Below, piece by piece: positions 62,367 through 64,000 of a stretch of DNA of 64,000 nucleotides (positions within the stretch are counted from its first letter, which is position 1; each line of letters begins with the position of its first letter). Both the position numbers and the translations under genes were made by a program. Source of the DNA: Phyllobacteriaceae bacterium. GTDB lineage: Bacteria > Pseudomonadota > Alphaproteobacteria > Rhizobiales > Rhizobiaceae. The notes under the pieces are model-generated. The model did no database searches and was not told the origin of the DNA. It saw nothing but the letters and a program-made list of their open reading frames with translations. The stretch covers positions 1-64,000 of the forward strand of contig JANSXT010000002.1 in assembly GCA_024742765.1 (NCBI GenBank), in the 5' to 3' direction.

Positions 62367-64000
62367 ATGGACCTGCAACATATCCCCATCGACCAGTTGA
62401 AGCTTGCCGCCGTCAATGTCCGGCACGGGCGCAAGCCGCCTGCTATCGACGACATCCTGCCGTCGATCCGCGAACGCGGCATCCTCCAGCCGCTATTGGT
62501 GCGGCCCAACGGCGACGGCTTTGAGATCGTCGCGGGCCGCAGGCGCTACCATGCCGCCCAAAAGATCGCAGACGACAGCCCGGACGATACGCCCGTTCTC
62601 CCGTGCGCCATCATGCAGCCGGACGACGATGCGGCGGCGCTGGAAGCCTCGCTTCTGGAAAACGTCGCTCGCGCCGATATGGACCCGATGGCGGAGTATG
62701 AAGCCTTCGCGCGTCTCGTAAAGAAAGGCCGAACCGTCGCGGACATCGCCGCGATCTTTGCGATCACCGAGCAGCATGTGAAACGGTCGCTTGCTCTTGC
62801 CAATCTGCTGCCCGCCATCCGCCGCCTGTTCAAGGACGACCGGATCGACGTGATTACGCTGCGCCATCTGACGCTCGCCACCAAGGCGCAGCAAACCGAG
62901 TGGATGGCGCTTTGGAAGGACGCGGAAGCCCCTGTGCCGACCGGCCATCAGCTCAAGCGCTGGCTATTGGGCGGCGAGCAGATCGGCTGTGCGCAGGCCC
63001 TGTTCGACCGCGCGCTCTACACCGGTGCTATTGTGACTGATCTGTTCCGCGAGGAGGAGTATTTCGGCGACCCGGATCAGTTCTGGACGTTGCAGATGCA
63101 GGCTGTGACCGAGAAGGCCGACGCGTTGAAAGCGTCCGGCTGGACCGATGTGATCGCGCTGGAACGCGGCGCGTATTTCGCCGAATGGGACCATGAGAAG
63201 ACGCCCAAGAAGAAGGGCGGCAAGGTGTTCGTCACTGTCGGCCATCGTGGCGACGTAACCTTCCACGAGGGCTGGCTGACGCACAAGGAGGCACGTTCAA
63301 GGGAGTGCGCGGCCAAAGGCGAAAACGGTGCCGGATCATCTGATGCGCCTGCCAAGCCGGAGATCACCAAGGCAATGCAGCGTTATCTGGAACTGCATCG
63401 CCACGCACTGGTCCGCGCCGATCTTTTGGCCCAACCCGGCATCGCGCTGCGTCTGACCGTCGCCCACATGATCGCCGGATCGGCGCTCTGGTCGATCCGG
63501 CCGGACGATCAGCGCGCCCCGAAGCCGGAGATCGAAGCCTCGGTGATGGCCAGCCCCGCGCAGGCCGCTTTCGATGCCGAACGTAAGGCCATACTCGCGC
63601 TTCTGGGCATGGATGAGGACCGCGCGGAACTGGTCCGGCACAATGGTGACGACTATCGTACGGCCAGCGTCTTCGCGAGGCTTTTGGACCTGTCCGACGA
63701 CGATGTGTTGCGCATCCTGACCGTCGCGATGGCCGAAACCTTGCAGTCGGGATCGTGCTTGGTCGAAGCGCTCGGCGTCCATTTTGGCACGACAGCGAAA
63801 GGCCGCTGGGAGGCGGACGATGTGTTTCTCGACCTGATCAAGGACAAGACGACCATCAATGCGGTGCTGGCCGATGTGGCGGGCAAGACCGTTGCCGAGG
63901 CCAATGCGGGCGAGACCGGCAAGACCCAGAAGCGCATCATCGCGGATGTTCTGCGCGGCGAAAACGGGCGCGCCAAACGCGATGACTGGACGCCGAATTG
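62367..64000 (+). CDS. ParB-like nuclease-domain protein (3' end beyond window)
   Basis: The frame opens at ATG 62367, 12 bases after the start of AAGGAG, and is still open at 64000 (544 codons). The N-terminal ParB/Srx domain is clear: IPIDQLKLAAVNVRHGRKPP, ERGILQPLLVRP and EIVAGRRRYHAAQ, then a helix-turn-helix region VADIAAIFAITEQHVKRSLALANL (in parts). The remaining ~350 residues form the long C-terminal part typical of element-borne ParB proteins. It may help maintenance or regulation of the element. No ParA partner is seen in the window. Confidence 0.9.
   Translation, partial: MDLQHIPIDQLKLAAVNVRHGRKPPAIDDILPSIRERGILQPLLVRPNGDGFEIVAGRRRYHAAQKIADDSPDDTPVLPCAIMQPDDDAAALEASLLENVARADMDPMAEYEAFARLVKKGRTVADIAAIFAITEQHVKRSLALANLLPAIRRLFKDDRIDVITLRHLTLATKAQQTEWMALWKDAEAPVPTGHQLKRWLLGGEQIGCAQALFDRALYTGAIVTDLFREEEYFGDPDQFWTLQMQAVTEKADALKASGWTDVIALERGAYFAEWDHEKTPKKKGGKVFVTVGHRGDVTFHEGWLTHKEARSRECAAKGENGAGSSDAPAKPEITKAMQRYLELHRHALVRADLLAQPGIALRLTVAHMIAGSALWSIRPDDQRAPKPEIEASVMASPAQAAFDAERKAILALLGMDEDRAELVRHNGDDYRTASVFARLLDLSDDDVLRILTVAMAETLQSGSCLVEALGVHFGTTAKGRWEADDVFLDLIKDKTTINAVLADVAGKTVAEANAGETGKTQKRIIADVLRGENGRAKRDDWTPN

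Overview
The window is GC-rich DNA of an alphaproteobacterium, most likely of the order Hyphomicrobiales (Rhizobiales). The evidence is the 23S-5S-tRNA-fMet order of the rRNA operon end, the rhizobial-type trb/traG conjugation block, and the density of ABC-transporter-linked catabolic operons. No species can be named from sequence alone.

Layout: (1) 1-900, the 3' end of 23S rRNA, 5S rRNA, initiator tRNA-Met and a terminator. (2) 957-1322, a 5'-truncated methylmalonate-semialdehyde dehydrogenase remnant. (3) 1636-16885, a LysR regulator divergent from a long operon: ribose-type ABC transporter with two paralogous binding proteins, OsmC, aldehyde dehydrogenase, two tandem DUF1989 proteins, a malonamidase-like amidase, malonyl-CoA decarboxylase, malonyl-CoA synthetase and an alpha/beta hydrolase. 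It looks like a pathway that ends in malonate and acetyl-CoA. (4) 17052-26611, an IclR regulator divergent from an operon with a Liv-type transporter, BKACE (DUF849), 3-hydroxyacyl-CoA dehydrogenase-like protein, SDR, cupin and metal-dependent cyclase/hydrolase. (5) 27039-40060, a mating-pair-formation block of an integrative and conjugative element: DUF2285 and XRE regulators, DUF2274, trbI-G-F-L-J-E-D-C-B, a CopG protein and traG. (6) 40504-51062, a GntR-FAD oxidoreductase-dhaK-dhaL operon divergent from a polyamine-type ABC transporter followed by an M24-fold protein and an alpha/beta hydrolase. (7) 51307-51903, an isochorismatase-fold protein without its usual catalytic Cys. (8) 52088-60524, a GntR(UTRA) regulator and phosphodiesterase divergent from a peptide-type ABC operon ending in a C39-like protein. 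(9) 61105-64000, element backbone again: ArdC-type antirestriction protein, a small protein and a ParB-like protein that runs off the window.

The window therefore reads as a conjugative element, or a mosaic of elements, beside tRNA-fMet. Its backbone (trb/traG and ardC/parB) is interleaved with self-contained import-plus-catabolism cassettes, each with its own regulator. Two repeat pairs support this: an imperfect ~98-bp repeat at 791-888 and 26850-26948, and a ~150-bp repeat at 51889-52044 and 60704-60846 that brackets the peptide-transporter cassette. No integrase, relaxase, transposase or CRISPR array was recognised.

The most interesting points are the malonate-directed DUF1989 cluster, the DhaKL/FAD-oxidoreductase/M24 cluster, the bracketed cassette, an in-frame TAG between the CopG gene and a conserved-looking acidic reading frame, and several perfect palindromes that are good regulator-site candidates.
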